The position numbers were made by a program, and so were the translations under genes. A stretch of DNA of 64,000 nt from Beaufortia kweichowensis (taxonomy: Eukaryota; Chordata; Actinopteri; Cypriniformes; Gastromyzontidae), in contig CM032795.1 in NCBI GenBank assembly GCA_019155185.1, positions 12,751,795 through 12,815,794 on the forward strand. The letters are read 5' to 3'. Numbering within the stretch: the stretch's first letter is position 1; each line of letters opens with the position of its first letter. The notes beneath the pieces were generated by a model that was not told the DNA's origin, ran no database searches, and worked only from the letters and a program-made list of their open reading frames with translations. Positions 12,271 to 25,290 of the stretch are shown in pieces.

Positions 12271-14106
12271 CAGTGTCAATTGCTTTTATTAAAAGAGATT
12301 AATGATATTGCTTTGTTTAATCAAAGTAAATCATTAAACATGGCTTCTAAATAAAAGTGTTATCATATTTTCATTTGCATTTTATAAAAGCAGTATAGAC
12401 ATCAGAAATAATGCTTAGTAACTAATTAGCTAGATTACAATTAATCTATTCTTAACTTTATACTTTACATGAAAGTTAAATAAACCATTTATATTGTTTT
12501 GTAACAGACTGCACATGTGTGTATGCTTCAAAGTGGGAATACTACATATAATTACTTGCACCTCCTGTATTCACTCTAAACAATCTCAGCTTGTTCTGAG
12601 CCGCACAGTCACACTTACACATTTGCATTCCTGGGGAGGGAGGTGTGTCAACTCATTACCGTGTTGTGTGTTTTGATCTTTGCTCTTTTACAAAGCCTAA
12701 TTAACAGTTACACAGTGAACAAGGTTTAAGGTCAAGGTAACATAGCACATGGAAGAACAAACACACAAATGCTATCTGCTGTTCATCTCTTTAGTGGTTT
12801 TATCTATACCTCTGCTTTTATTCAATAACAATGAAAGGTGAGGAGTCTAGATGCAATAAATGTCAAGAAACAAGTGTGTATGCACACAGTATGTGCGTGT
12901 GTGTGAGAAACGAGGCACAAAAACGCATTATTCGCAAGTGTTTCAGTGCGTATGTTTTAATAAAACACCAAAGAGGGCAACATTCAGCATTTAGCCATAC
13001 TGACAACACAATGACTTACACAGCAACATATTAGCATTTAAGGGTAAGACCTTGTTCTCATGGGAAGAACCCAAAGAACAAGGCTCTAATAAGATCCAGA
13101 ATTAGCCCATAAAACACACACACACACACACTTATTCCAACAGCTTTAATGTCTTTCCCTTTTTCTACAGCGCCCTTGTGGCGTACTAAAAACATTCTAG
13201 AGTTTCCTAAATGTTATGACCTGCTCTGAATCAGAAGGCTCGAACAGATCCACTGGCCATTTCTGAAGCTTAGAAGCTAAACGTGGTAAAACTGTCAGCT
13301 GGTATTAGTCACTTCACAGCTCCTAATCGTTCCTGTTTCTCATCAGATAGAGAATGGAATAAGTAGACACTATGGAGTTTTCGTGGGATTGTGGCCAAAT
13401 TTGTCATTGTAGCCAATGTTGCATAATTGTGCAAAACAATGGTTTGGACATCATAAATTACAAAAACAGGATTGCGGTTCAGGTTCAAAAGCTCTCTAAA
13501 GTCCTTGTTTTACCTGCTGGTACTAGCATGCCTAGGGTTAGGTAATGTGTGAAGTATGTGCCCTTTAGGCTAACTGGACCGGAATGCACCAGCAAGCTGT
13601 AACTAAATCACTCAAGAGCCATCCTTGTTTGTGACAGAAAAGCTATGCACGCTATGAAGCCGTTTATAGACCCACATTAGATAAAAGGAAACCTGACATT
13701 AAAGAATGCTAAGCACTAAGCAGAATACTATCTGTACTATTTCAGTAGCCTTGACAGCACTGATAATGATAATTTATGCACTAATTTATTGACATGACAA
13801 ACAGCCTGTCAACACATCTGAAAAAAGTGCTTATTTTCTTTTCAATCTGAGATGAACACAGTGCTAACGTTGTGTTGCTGTCATATCTTTGGGAGTAAGC
13901 TACAATGTTGAAATACATTTGTAAGTTTCTTATTCTAGTCAATTTGGAAATCATCTTTATCTTATTAATCTTTAACCTTTCACTCAAATTCAAGTTTTTC
14001 CAAATCAGATTTCACAAGGTATTCCACCAGAGCACTTGAGAAAGCACATGAGACTCATGTCAGAAAATCTGCTATTTAATAAAAAACTTAATTAAAACAT
14101 AGAATT
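12271..14106. other. Non-coding stretch, no gene seen
   Basis: Holds a (CA)n run at 13114-13131 and scattered TG/CA-rich words. A GCGCCCTTGTGGCG at about 13170 resembles a CTCF core with one mismatch. No supported gene. Confidence 0.5.
13114..13131. repeat. (CA)n microsatellite
   Basis: Nine uninterrupted CA units. Confidence 0.85.
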
Positions 14107-14345
14107 ATATAACATAGAATTATAACCTGATGTCTAACCTAGAGTATTTTATAAGATGGCAAATTCGTTCCTTGGGAATCATACAAAAGCATAAGATTAT
14201 CAGAAAAAAGCAATAATAAACCCCCACCATAAGCTCGCCCCTAACCTTAATGTCACTGGGGTGAAGGTAGCTCAAACTAAAATGTATGAATGAGATCGTA
14301 CAAAATCCTATCAATAATTTACCTCAAAAATAGTTACAAATTGCA
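14107..14345. repeat. Probable dispersed fish repeat (GAGATCGTAC type)
   Basis: The series TGGCAAATTCGTTCC, AAGATTATCAGAAAAAAGC, GTCACTGGGGTGAAGGTAG, AATGAGATCGTACAAAATCC, AATAGTTACAAATTGC, GTGAGATTGTGCTGTT matches my memory of a repeat in cyprinid genomes. No second copy occurs in this window, so the call rests on recognition only. Confidence 0.3.
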
Positions 14346-15247
14346 GTGAGATTGTGCTGTTCTAATTTATTATATTTGTTCATTCTGATTCAATGTGACC
14401 CTTTATGAAGTGCCACTGGCACCCATGACTTCATCTTATTTCTTTTTACCATTATAATTAATTGGCAACTTTCATAACAGCATGCCTTTTACAACTACAA
14501 TGAATTTGAAAGAATCTCTTCACAATGACTTTTAATGAATTATATAAAGTGCAGGTCAAATAGAAACCTGCTGCGGTTGTCATGGTTTCATGTTTGGAGT
14601 CTTTGGTTTTTAAAGTTATAAAGTCTCTAACACCCAAACCATTAAATGATAAAACACAAAGGCCCCCAACTCAATCAGCACAAGCTCTGCTTTATATTTA
14701 AATAAGATTTTAAACCACCCACACACAACACATATAACCACACAACACATATAAACACACATGGTTTTAAAGTTATAACATTTGTGTGTATGTGTGGGAG
14801 TTGAGCTGAGACAAAGGAATACGTGATGTATAATTCTATGTAGAAGTACATACACAAATCCATGGCGCTCCATATAAATTATTAATGAACTCCTGTTTTT
14901 ACAGGATCAAAATAAAGATTTTTTGCTTTTCCCCAGATTATTACTGAGAACCTTAACAAATATTATGCATTTATTGTTTTGGTACACCCTGACTTTTAAA
15001 TTAATAATTTAGTAAGATTGATTGATTTTTGAAACCCTTTGCATTTAAAATACATTAAAATGAATGCTCAGTTATGCATCCTTCAATAATGTGTTTGTAC
15101 ATGTGTCAGTACTGACACGCTTATTAATACTGTGCTCATTTTATCTCATCTCTCATTTAGCATGTTTTACCTCAGTCATGTTCTGTCATCTGTTGTTCAG
15201 TGTCACCTGCTTTATGAGCAGAGGAATTTTATGTTGCCAGGTTTCAT

Positions 15248-15261
15248 GTTGCTATAGCAAC
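15248..15261. promoter_or_regulatory. RFX X-box palindrome
   Basis: GTTGCTATAGCAAC is a perfect 14-bp palindrome that fits the RFX-family X-box consensus (GTNRCC/N-type half-sites with 0-3 bp between). RFX dimers bind such sites in enhancers and ciliary gene promoters. No promoter is visible next to it, so enhancer function is an inference. Confidence 0.45.
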
Positions 15262-15356
15262 GCATGACAGGAAACACATGATACCTGAAATAGAAATGTC
15301 CCTTGTCACAAGGATTCAGACAATCTTCTTCTCTGTAAAGACTGTAATAAGCGGAT

Positions 15357-15377
15357 TGTGTGTGTGTGTGTGTGTGT
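15357..15377. repeat. (GT)n microsatellite
   Basis: About ten uninterrupted GT units. Confidence 0.9.
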
Positions 15378-16015
15378 ACCAGTAAATATGTAAATTGGAA
15401 CTTAATGCACTTGCTAATTTGATTTCCCATCAAAAGCCATAAGAATTCCTTAAGTGGCCGTTACAGCAAAAGATATACCAACGTAATATGTTTTAGGAAA
15501 CAACATTAACTGCAATTCTGCACGTACATGATGTGCATGTCTATTAGACTAAATTTAAAATTCACAGCCTTTAGAAATAATGCAGAAAATATAGAAGCAC
15601 ACCAAGATTCAATGAGATTTTTAGAGATTGTACACTAACCAGCATACAGAAAAATGACATTCTTTAAATGCTAAGATAGAACCAGCAACATTGGCTGCAA
15701 CAGCATGAGGGATTAGTCTCAAATACACTTCATAGTCAATAGGATTCAACTGGAACACTTTTCTTAGATATACTGTACATGAGCTGTCAGCTTTCTTTAA
15801 TGTAAATCTGTCTTTTGCGTTTTGTTTGGTTCACAGCCAGCAAAAACAAGCTGACGACAGTGATACAATAGCATACAAAGCCCATTTTGCTGAAGTCAGT
15901 CTTTATTATTATCAACATCCTGTCATGGATTTGTCACTGTGACAGGTTTTTCTCATTATATATTGATAGAATGAGGCGGACAAAACTTGAAAGAGACAGA
16001 GAGATCACAAAGCCA

Positions 16016-16039
16016 TACACACACACACACACACACACA
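16016..16039. repeat. (CA)n microsatellite
   Basis: About twelve uninterrupted CA/AC units. Confidence 0.9.
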
Positions 16040-16635
16040 ATAATTGTCACACTTGTTGTGATGTTAAGCCAGACAATAACTGACCCATGGCTCAACTGAT
16101 ATTAGGTACAACAAGACCTGGCTGATGGGGCCCAGGATTTTTCCAGAAAGAAGTTCAACATGTGTCATTTTGATAGATTCTTCTAAAAACAGAGATTTCA
16201 GCCAAGTCAAAAAGGTCATCTGTGTTTTGGCCTGCTTACTGTGTGGTAACTGTGACATCATGGCTGAGAGAGAAACTCCTGATGTCTTTCTTTATGTGTT
16301 CCAGATTGGATTTAGTTAAGGCTTCAACATGTGATTTCAGCCTAAATTTTTAATCCACCAATTTTATGACTCATGATGCCTGAGGCCATACAGCATTTTA
16401 ATTACTTAAAGATGCATTCAGTAACATATTGCTCATTTAAAAATGTACAGAAATGAAAGCCTGTCATCAACCAAAAAACAACTCCATGGGTCATTTGTGC
16501 AAGCAGGTATGATCTATCTAACTCATTTTAAAGTTAAGTGCCCTTTAGCTGGTTTAAAAAACATGGTGTCATTAAATGACATTTGACTGTTGCTACCAAT
16601 CTAAATGCAATTTCGTTTCAATATATAATTTCCAA

Positions 16636-16862
16636 TTCATTTTTGGCAGACACTTTGTTTAAGCAACTAACAGTGCACTCAAGGTATACATTTTATTAGC
16701 ACACTTCTAAAAACAAAGGTGCTATTAATGGTTAATTCTTAACAGCGATGCCATAAAAGAACCATTTTGATACCCCAGAGAACCATTCAGTAACAGGTTA
16801 TTAAAAAACCATTTTCTTTCTTTATAGTCTAAAATAACCTTTTATGATACAAAGAATTCTGT
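16636..16862 (+). repeat. Two abutting fish dispersed repeats
   Basis: 16636-16705 (TTTTTGGCAGACACTTTGTT, AACAGTGCACTCAAGGTATA) is a decayed form of the teleost TTTGGCAGACGCTTTTATCC tail motif. 16700-16862 then follows the pattern of the common fish AAGAACC repeat: AACAGCGATGCCATAAAAGA, AACCATTTTGATACC, AGAGAACCATTCAGTAACAG, AAACCATTTTCTTTCTTTAT. Recognised from general familiarity; both are degenerate. Confidence 0.45.
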
Positions 16863-16958
16863 ATTCATCTAAATGTGAAAACAGAAAACGATAGAATAAT
16901 AATTCATCAGTAAGTAAGAAATCTTTAATCCAGAATGATTGAATGATTTAGATTCCCT

Positions 16959-16959
<1 letters not shown>

Positions 16960-17015
<56 letters not shown>
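16960..17015. repeat. (CT)n microsatellite, about 56 bp
   Basis: A perfect CT run directly upstream of GTTTCAG|CAG. It would make an unusually long polypyrimidine tract if the downstream exon candidate is real. Confidence 0.95.
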
Positions 17016-17019
<4 letters not shown>

Positions 17020-17022
17020 CAG

Positions 17023-17167
17023 CAGTCAGATCTAAATGGGGTCTTTACCCCAGAAGCCAAAGGGGAAGTTGTTGTTTTCAAGAGCACACAGCACTCATTC
17101 ATTAAAACACCCCCACTGACTTCACACTCTCCGACCAATCATCTGAACCAATCACCATCTCCTGCAG
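17023..17167 (+). other. Candidate internal exon downstream of a (CT)n tract
   Basis: The acceptor is a long pyrimidine tract ending GTTTCAG at 17022, and the donor is CCTGCAG|GTGGCA at 17167/17168. One frame is open across all 145 nt (starting at the first base) and encodes a mixed-composition peptide beginning QSDLNGVFTPEAKGEVVV, with a Ser/Pro/Thr-rich second half. I do not recognise a family. CT microsatellites often create false acceptor signals and the donor is only moderate, so this may be chance. Confidence 0.2.
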
Positions 17168-18504
17168 GTGGCATGTTTATTTAAAACATCATTAATGTCA
17201 ATTTGGCCTTATTTTAATCAAGGCCACAGATGAGGTGACCAGAACGTTTTTGTTTATGTGTGTGAGAGTGTTTAAGACTTCTTACAGCATGATGGATTAC
17301 TCCTGACCAAGTGGCAATCTTCAAGGTAATAAAGGAGTGCCCTCCATCTTTCTCTTTATTCCTTGTTTTTCTCTGCCAGAGACTGGCTGTATATAATACA
17401 AATACCAAATTACATACATATACATAAACATATATACAAAAGTGTAGAGTCATAAGTATCATAAATATGAATGGAAACAAATATAAACTAGTCCTAAATC
17501 AGTGTGGCCTTCAATGTGGTGTGTTTAAACAGTAATCAGTTTCACACACAACTTACAAAGCAGTCCATTCATAACCAGCCATGCTCTCCTTAATGCATGT
17601 GAGTGTGTATACATATAGTCTGCTGTGGACACAGCCGTCATCAGTGAGCAAAACCCATGAGCAATGTCCTGGCCCCTTTGATGACAAGGGCTTACTAATT
17701 TCCTATATACTGTGGTATAAGTATAGATGAGGCATGGAGTACTCACTGGACCCATGGGAGAGGCGGCCCACCCACACACATTTTGTGAATTTCAGCAATG
17801 ACCTTGCTTGGATAATATGTATGGCTATTTGTGTTTTAACATGTGGTTGTGTATCTTTTGTGAAAGAATCTAAACTTTTTCCTGTGAGATGAAACAAGAG
17901 GTCGTTAAATTCCATGTAGTACATATGCGTGTGTATGTGTATGCAGAACCTGCGAGTTCCTCCTTTCCAAGAAAGCAAACATAATTGAAGTGTGTAAGCT
18001 GTTTTTTTCATAGGCTCTTTAAATCAGGAAAGGGTGTTAAATCCATCCATTAAACTAATCCACCCTCTTTTACACACTCTCATTTGGTCAAGTCTAAAAC
18101 AGTCTCCAGCAACCGACCAAAACACGTGAGTAAACATGATCTCACATTCAAACACAGAGAAACACACACACACACACAAATATAGCATATCGCTCGAGGC
18201 GCCTCAGTCAGAACAGTGATATTGATTGTGCACTGCACATCTGGATACTCTTTCCATAAAGTTTTTAACCGTTGGGTTGTAGGGAGGTAACGCAGTAGCT
18301 CAGATAATAGCTGGGCGAGTAGGCAGTAGCTGAAAAAGATATGTGCTTGTTCTCCCAAATTCAATAATGAATTCCAGAGGCATGTTATAATTTGATCTAG
18401 TGTTCAGTATTTGTTGCTGTAGTGTTACATATATTTCCATAATGATCTGCTTATAACAAATTGTACACTGTCTGGATTTTGTATACAATTTAATTATCAC
18501 TGAC
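17168..18504. other. Non-coding stretch, no gene seen
   Basis: No supported gene. Open frames up to about 100 codons on the minus strand near 17703-18011 and 18300-18596 have no domain, no splice context and overlap each other. A (CA)n run sits at 18162-18178. Confidence 0.5.
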
Positions 18505-18935
18505 ATGGGGGTAAAAAGTACTGTGGAAAAAGTGCTCAAGTACAAATAAAACATAATTGAGTTTTCATTTTCAGTTTTCAGTTTTTTTGTACTCAAGTAT
18601 TTTAAAGCAAAACTTTTTTCTTAGCATTTAAAATGGACTAATGTAATAAAAGAATGAATATTTTCTCAAGTATCTATAGTACTTTGGTGCAACTGTGTAA
18701 AGAAACTTCTTACTCCCAATTTTCTTAACAGCTTTACTTTGCTCTAGGACAAACCAGGTCTTAAACTGAATCTTATATCCTGAAACATGTTTCCATAAAT
18801 TCATTTTTTTCTCTAAAAATGAAAAACCGAACTGAGAAAAAAGTAAAAGTAGCAGTATTCAAGTTCAATTGTACAAATTACTCAAAAATAACACATTAAT
18901 GAAGGAGTATAATTACTCAATATTTTTAACTCAGC
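18505..18935. repeat. Possible decayed hAT-type MITE (AAGTACT-rich)
   Basis: AAAAAGTACTGTGGAAAAAG, GCTCAAGTACAAATAAAA and TACTCAAGTATTTTAAAGC on the left, and AAGTAAAAGTAGCAGTATTC, AAATTACTCAAAAATAAC and GGAGTATAATTACTC on the right, resemble the ends of a teleost family built on TTTTACTTGAGTAAAAGTA. Ends and target duplication could not be fixed. Confidence 0.3.
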
Positions 18936-21900
18936 TGTTTATTCAGGACTCTGATTTGTTTCCACTTTCTTGAAAGTAACACACACATGCACTTCACACA
19001 TACCCTTCACACATTCCAGGCTAGAACAAAACATAAAACTGCACTGAGACTCTGAATTTCACATCTGCATTTGGAAGCATGATAGACACTTAATATCGGA
19101 TAATCGTTGTGTTTGTACTTCCTCTTACACAAACATTAAACACTGACACACACTCACCTTCTGATGACAGACTGCCATGTATTCTCTATCACTACACACG
19201 TAGCGCATGCACACGTACCCACAAACACACATCTCTCCAAAAACACAGATATGACGTTCACACTACCCTGTAAAAACAAGGGTGTATCCCTATGACTTAA
19301 ACTTAACCCTATTATGCTGTCTCTGTGGGTCAGTGATATATTGCTATGGTCAGAGTGAAATACACCACACTAGCTTTTGTTTAATCTGTCACTATAGCTA
19401 CAACATGGTTTTTGGGGGCAACCCCTTGCTCTCACCATGTGCCATGGGTTACATTTCCATCTTAAACCACAGCCTGTGCATGATAACAGACCCGAATATA
19501 ATAACAGTAGCACTTATTACCTTTTAATGACAAACAACTTTTGTTGCTTGATCGAACCTATAAAATACCTTTAATATACCATGTTGATATAAAGGATTTA
19601 AAGTAGTCAAATGAAAAGTTAACACAAAGTTATTAGGCAAAACCTTTTTACAGTGCGCCTATATAGTACAGATATTCAGTCATAACCTCTATAAAAAGAT
19701 TTCAAATACTCATAAAATACATAAAGTATACTTTATAAAGATTAGATGTTAGGGGAATATATCACGGTATATTTTGAAATAGATAAAAAAAAGTCTCCAC
19801 ATCTTCTTCTCTGTTGCCTCAGCAAGAAATTGTGGACGTTATCGAGTAAAATGCAGAAAGGTTTAAGGCGTCTCTGTTTGTGTTATTTGCCATGGAGATT
19901 ACGTTTTTATGAGCCAATCTGCTGCTCGGTAATACAATTCCTCTTCGCCGTCTCTGGAGAGAGTAATTTACAGTTTACGGTTCTGTGAAAGGGAAAACGT
20001 AACATAATAAATAATGTTATAGCTTAAATAACATTAAGTTGTTTAAAGGCACTTTAATGACATTGAAAGCTGATGCAGTTAAACAAACACCTGGATAATA
20101 ACGCCAAGATTCACATGAGGTAGAGTGCTAGTTTAACTAGTCGTTTAAGTTTTTTAAGAATAAACAGACAAATCTAAAACGTGCTGTGAGTAGCTCTTAG
20201 TGTGATATTTCTGAAATCTGTTGATATGTTTTGACTTGTAATTGTGTGACATAACAAATCAAACCACACATTTAAAATGTGGCAAAAGTGAAGAATCTTT
20301 CCACACTACAGATTTTTACTAATATATCTCAATTACTTCTCATATACATCAATGAGATTAAATAGAAAGTAAAAAAGTCAGATACATTATTTCAACAAAG
20401 AAAAAAACTGGAAATCTTTCAAATTTCACAAACTGAGCTCAGATTTGCCACATTTTAAAGTCAATATTAAGACTTTTTTTATCAAATGTACCCAGATTAT
20501 TTTACAGCCTACATCTCTTAATGCATTTTATCACTTGTCTCATTGGTTTCTGTTTTATTTTTTTCCTAACAATTTTTAGAGAAACATCTGAGATGAAGCC
20601 GATACTTAAATGAAACAAAACTGAGAACTATATAAAATCTCCTGAGCTGTAAAGCAACCGCCGAACTGTTCCCATGGGGAGTTTTAAGGTAGCTGACACA
20701 AGTCACTTCAAATACACCAAATAAAAAGATGAGCCAGCAGAACCATCACACAGAAGAGCAAACAATAAGCTCCCTGAATCTAAAGAACACGGTGACAGCA
20801 GACGTTCTGTTTACTTGTCTTGATCCACAAAGATTTCCACATCCTTGACATTCTTATTCTTTTTTTCACTCACTATATTTCTCATGCTCTCTGTACTGTA
20901 TATCATTGTCAATTCTCTTTTCACTATTACTCCTGACGCTTTAGGTGGGTGGTTCTGAGTATTGGAACAAAACAAGAGACAGTTTGTGGGTGGATGGTAT
21001 TTTCCGCAGTTATTTTGGTGAGGTCATCCTGCAGTAAGATTGTCACACCATCGGATTATGTGGAGGAACACAAGTAATTATACTGAAAATGCCAAATGAT
21101 TAGGTAATTGAATAAGTGACTATAATAAACTATTTCATGTTGGATATAAACATTAGTAATATAAAAATTAAAAAGATTAATATTAGCATATTGTATTTCA
21201 ATAAGAAAACATTTTGCAACCCACCCATAACTGCACGTTTTACAAATATATTGCATTGTGCGTGTGATTATGCAGGCCATTGCATTGTTCCACTATTCTG
21301 TTATTATTAAGTTGGTGTGTTGTTGTTAAGAATATGTATTTATTAAAAAAAAGCAATCTGTTTGCACAAATCAAAAATTTGAACAAAAGAAGTGTGAAAT
21401 GATCAGAGAAAGACACTACTTTATATCGGCAGATATAAAGAACAATGTTCTCTATAAACACAGAGACAGATGTGTCTTTAAAGTTAAACTTTTTATGATT
21501 GCCTGATGATGGTAATTTGGTGTTCTTTGTCTCAAATTGATCACAGTTGCAATATAATTCAAACAAAACACAAATACTTTTATTTATTTTATAACACTAA
21601 ATGGCCCAAAGAACAGCAATTAATGAAACTCAAGGGTCATGTGCTGTATCTGAACTTAATTATTAGAGAGAAAGGCTCATCCCATAAAATAAATGAAACT
21701 GGTGACTGATGCAACAGTGTTTAGGAGACAATGAACTAAAGACATTGAATCTGTCAGTCTGTCTGTCATCAATCCAACCAACAAAGAAAACATGAAAATG
21801 AGACCAAGCAGGTTCCTATGTCTCTCACAGGCGTAATTAGTATTAAAAAGCCAGTAGAGCAGAGGATGGTTTCATCAGCGGAGCGGTTAGTTCAGCTTAA

Positions 21901-22397
21901 TGCATGTGTTTGCTTGAAGGCCCTTTGAAGTCCTTCCCTAATGTGCTTTTGATATGTCAGGCATTATGGGTAATTACAGTATACTGTACTTCCCAGCTGA
22001 TTGAGAGAGACGATGAGAGAGAAACAAAGAGAGGATTCCCAGAGGTGTATAATCCAGCTTTTATCGTCTAATTTCTAAATTAAAAATTGAAATCAGCACA
22101 CGCTTTTGTATCAGTTGTTAGAACAAAGGAATCAGAGAGGGAGAGCGCAAGTTAGAGAGAAAGAGAATATTAAGGCTTTATTAAAATGAATCAGAGGCTT
22201 GATGCCTCACAGCTCATAAGATATCATTATGCATTATTAAACTTGCCGCAAACGTTGCAAGAGTTAAGAAGCATTATCTCATAGACATCAAAAATGACAC
22301 TTTCTGTATCATTTAGATGTGTGCAGTATTACAGAGAATACAGCCAATTTACAACATACAAACATTTTTAAGTATAAATGAGCACTTCAGTGTTTTA
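18936..22397. other. Non-coding stretch, no gene seen
   Basis: AT-rich with CA-rich words around 18975-19260. A run from 19750 to 19990 has an open frame of 80 codons without domain content. No transposon ends noticed. Confidence 0.5.
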
Positions 22398-22795
22398 TAG
22401 GGCTTCAAAATATATCGAAATTATCAAAATGTGCATATCAGAATGGTTTGCAATAAATTATTTAATTTTAATACTTCAAAAAGTAACATATGGTCAAAAT
22501 TATAGGCCGAAGCAGATAATATAGTATCTGGCACATGGGTGTTTGCTGGGATAAGCGTGTGTGTGCATAATAGTGTGCCATGCACGTGCAAGACAGTCAA
22601 CAAGCCCCAAAGATTTAATAGCCAGCTGATGCATTCTTTTCCATTAAATATGAAACGTATCTTGGTTATATAATTTTTTAAAATATATTTTAATATCATT
22701 TAAATGGATTTAAGAAAAAAAAATATTATATCGAATATCGCATTATTTAGCATTATATTTCATATCGCATTTGCTTCAATATCATGCAGCCCTAT
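22398..22795. mobile_element. Probable hAT-like MITE (AGGGCTGCA ends)
   Basis: The left end is TAGGGCTTCAAAATATATCG. The right end, read on the minus strand, is ATAGGGCTGCATGATATTGA followed by several GCGATATG/TGCGATAT words. Fish genomes carry many non-autonomous hAT elements that begin AGGGCTGCACGATAT. The interior is AT-rich and non-coding. I could not find a clean 8-bp target duplication, so the borders are approximate. Confidence 0.4.
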
Positions 22796-24480
22796 CAGAA
22801 GATCTGTGACCATTTCTTTCCATCAACATTGACTTTAGGAGTGTTTGGGGGATTCCAGCCTCTGTGAGGCTGAACATGTTTAATCTCGACTATATGACAC
22901 AGTCAGATGCCTCAATCATACACTGCTGGGGGATTTCTTTTGAGGCATTCTTTTCAAACAGACATTTTTCAAGAAGATGAAATGAAAACATTAATGCATC
23001 AAATACTTTCTGCCCAGGGTATTGTTTCATCACTTGTTCAGAGACTGTCAATATGAACCTATCAACTGAAATGAAAAGAACTTGTCCTTTTTAAAGATAT
23101 GTGCCAGTTATTGTTGCCAGTATTATCAACAATATACTGTACAAGAACTAAATGCATCCTACTAAAGATGCTCAAATTCTATTATTGTACATTGACATAT
23201 TAACATGCAGATAGTGGTGATGGCTGTACTACTTATATATAATAAGAATTTTTTTAACGATTTAACATATATACTTCATCACTTTATAAGACTAACCTGT
23301 TAACTTGTAAAAACCTGGACGATTAGTGCATATCACTAATATCTAATATTAGTGCATATCACTAATATTTTTATAAAATAAAAAGGTATATATAACAACA
23401 TCACTAATATTACTACAGTACATATATGGTGATATATATTAAGACTTCTTGTTTGCTCTCCCATGTCGCATTTACTTCAGTTTTTAGTAAACTTCATCAC
23501 ACAGAATAAGAGAGAGAAAAAAAACAGCTGAGGATTTATACTTCCTTTTTTCTTCTGTTGGAAAGTGGGGATTTAATCCTTGAGACACGCCGGTGCTTGA
23601 CATCAACAAACATACTGTTAGTTGTTCAAAGCCGTGTGTGTGCACTCGTGATTTTCCAAGCATGAAGATGAGAGATAAGAGTGGAATCGTGATGGATACA
23701 CACTAGAATACAAGCCACACAAACACAGTCACACTTTGACATCTACACTCCTTTTGTTTTGCTACCACAGCCTAGACATGGGCTCATACACAAGAACATG
23801 TCCACCTGCTTTAGTTTTACACAGACACACACTGTAGAGGTACACTGACAAATGCAGGCTGCATAACGTCAACAGTCTAGATGTAGATCTCGTCATGTCA
23901 CTGCCTGCCACAATGCAACATCGGGTGCATTCCTCAATCGTAACGTTACCAGAGTGAAACACAATCAAACCACCCAAGATAAGAAGCATTTTTACAAACG
24001 TGTCCCAAAAAGCACATGGTTAAAGCACCATTTTGACATCCTGCTCAGCCAACCACGGTATAAGACATACAATAAGAAGAAAAGTATTCCCTAAAGACTC
24101 AGACCCTGATGACAAACCCTGATAAATCTTGTCAACGATGATTAAAATTCCAGGTTGATTTAGGTCATTGATCAGCAGGACTACCAGATCAATGGCTGGA
24201 TAGGTTAACCTTGGCAAAGCTGGTGGAGACCAAGATAAATAGGTTAATCATTTTTAAAAGAAAACATCTTGAAATGGTTGACTAGAGTGACTTGTAAGCA
24301 CTTTTTAGAATGTGTAGCCTGCTTCTATATACTAGCACTTGCACCCAGGCTTAAAAGCAAACACTTAGTGTAAGTGTACATATGCGGTAAGCACTCAGCT
24401 AACTCATAAGACCAATACATATGCTGCTACTTCAACATTTGCCAGCAGCTAATTTCCATAAGATGGTTTCACCTCTGCTT
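22796..24480. other. Non-coding stretch
   Basis: No supported gene. The palindromic tandem words at 23322-23366 are listed separately. The open frames at 23762-23989 and 24020-24217 (minus) lack any domain. Confidence 0.5.
23322..23366. repeat. Tandem pair of a 19-bp palindromic word
   Basis: ATTAGTGCATATCACTAAT occurs at 23322-23340 and again, identical, at 23348-23366 (period 26 bp). Each unit is itself an inverted repeat with ATTAGTG/CACTAAT arms around CATAT. A partial third word (TCACTAATATTA) lies at 23401. Confidence 0.9.
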
Positions 24481-24900
24481 AAAAAATGCTAAAGGAGCTG
24501 ACGGAGTCGTTAATCTGCCAACATTCAATATGACAGTCATTACACTAGGAAACATAAAGACCGTAAGGTACAAACACATCAAAGAGGGGCAACAGCTCAT
24601 TCAACGAATGCAAATGAACATGCGATTCTCAGTGGACAGATGCATTTCTGCGGGACAGTGTAATTGTTTGTAATAAAAATCCATCACAATTGAAGGTTGG
24701 CAAAGACGGTGCACGTTTTGTCGCGTGTGGAGGTGTGTCTGAGTGCGTGTGGACGTGATTTATTCTGCACAGGCTGAAGACGGAACCTCTGCAGATGTTC
24801 ATTTAAGGATCATAAATTAATCGCCTTATCAGCCTGGTTTTACTGCTCTATCATTTGCCAGCTGTTAAAGCCTTCACGGAAAGCTTCCATGGCTGGCTAC
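24481..24900. promoter_or_regulatory. Possible conserved non-coding element
   Basis: This stretch lacks simple repeats and transposon signatures, is less AT-rich than its surroundings, and contains homeodomain-like words (GATCATAAATTAATCGCC, TGTAATTGTTTGTAATAAAA). It lies about 400 bp upstream of the best-looking splice-flanked exon candidate. Conservation cannot be tested from one sequence. Confidence 0.2.
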
Positions 24901-25290
24901 CGTCCCTCAGTTTGCATGTTAATGTGTAACCTTGTTGATTTTCAACTTGCTTTGCATTGTTACAATGTTTATAGTAAACAATGTTTACTCTTTCTTTACA
25001 TTATCTGGAGCGAGAAATGGAACTTTCTTGGCATTAAATATAGAATCAAAGCACGACATCCAGCAGACTTTTGGCAGCTCCCAGTGTGACGGATAACATG
25101 TTTTGCATCATCTGGTGAGCTCTGCTGACAAATAAACTTTAATTTCTCTGTTCAGATCACACGAAGTAAAAGTAAACATTGTTCATTTACATATACATTT
25201 ACCAATATAACACAGGTGAAGCAGTTATGCAAACCTAATGTTTTTTTTCTGATTAAAGTGTAACTTTTAACTCTCTGTTTTGTTTTGCAG

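Larger units (their letters stand above)
14346..16635. other. Non-coding stretch with microsatellites
   Basis: Contains the X-box at 15248, (GT)n at 15357-15377 and (CA)n at 16016-16039. No open frame shows domain content or paired splice signals. Confidence 0.5.

Noticed and set aside
13170..13184. CTCF-like motif (GCGCCCTTGTGGCG)
   Set aside because: It has one core mismatch and no supporting context. Similar partial matches near 40903 and 43687 show that it is within chance.
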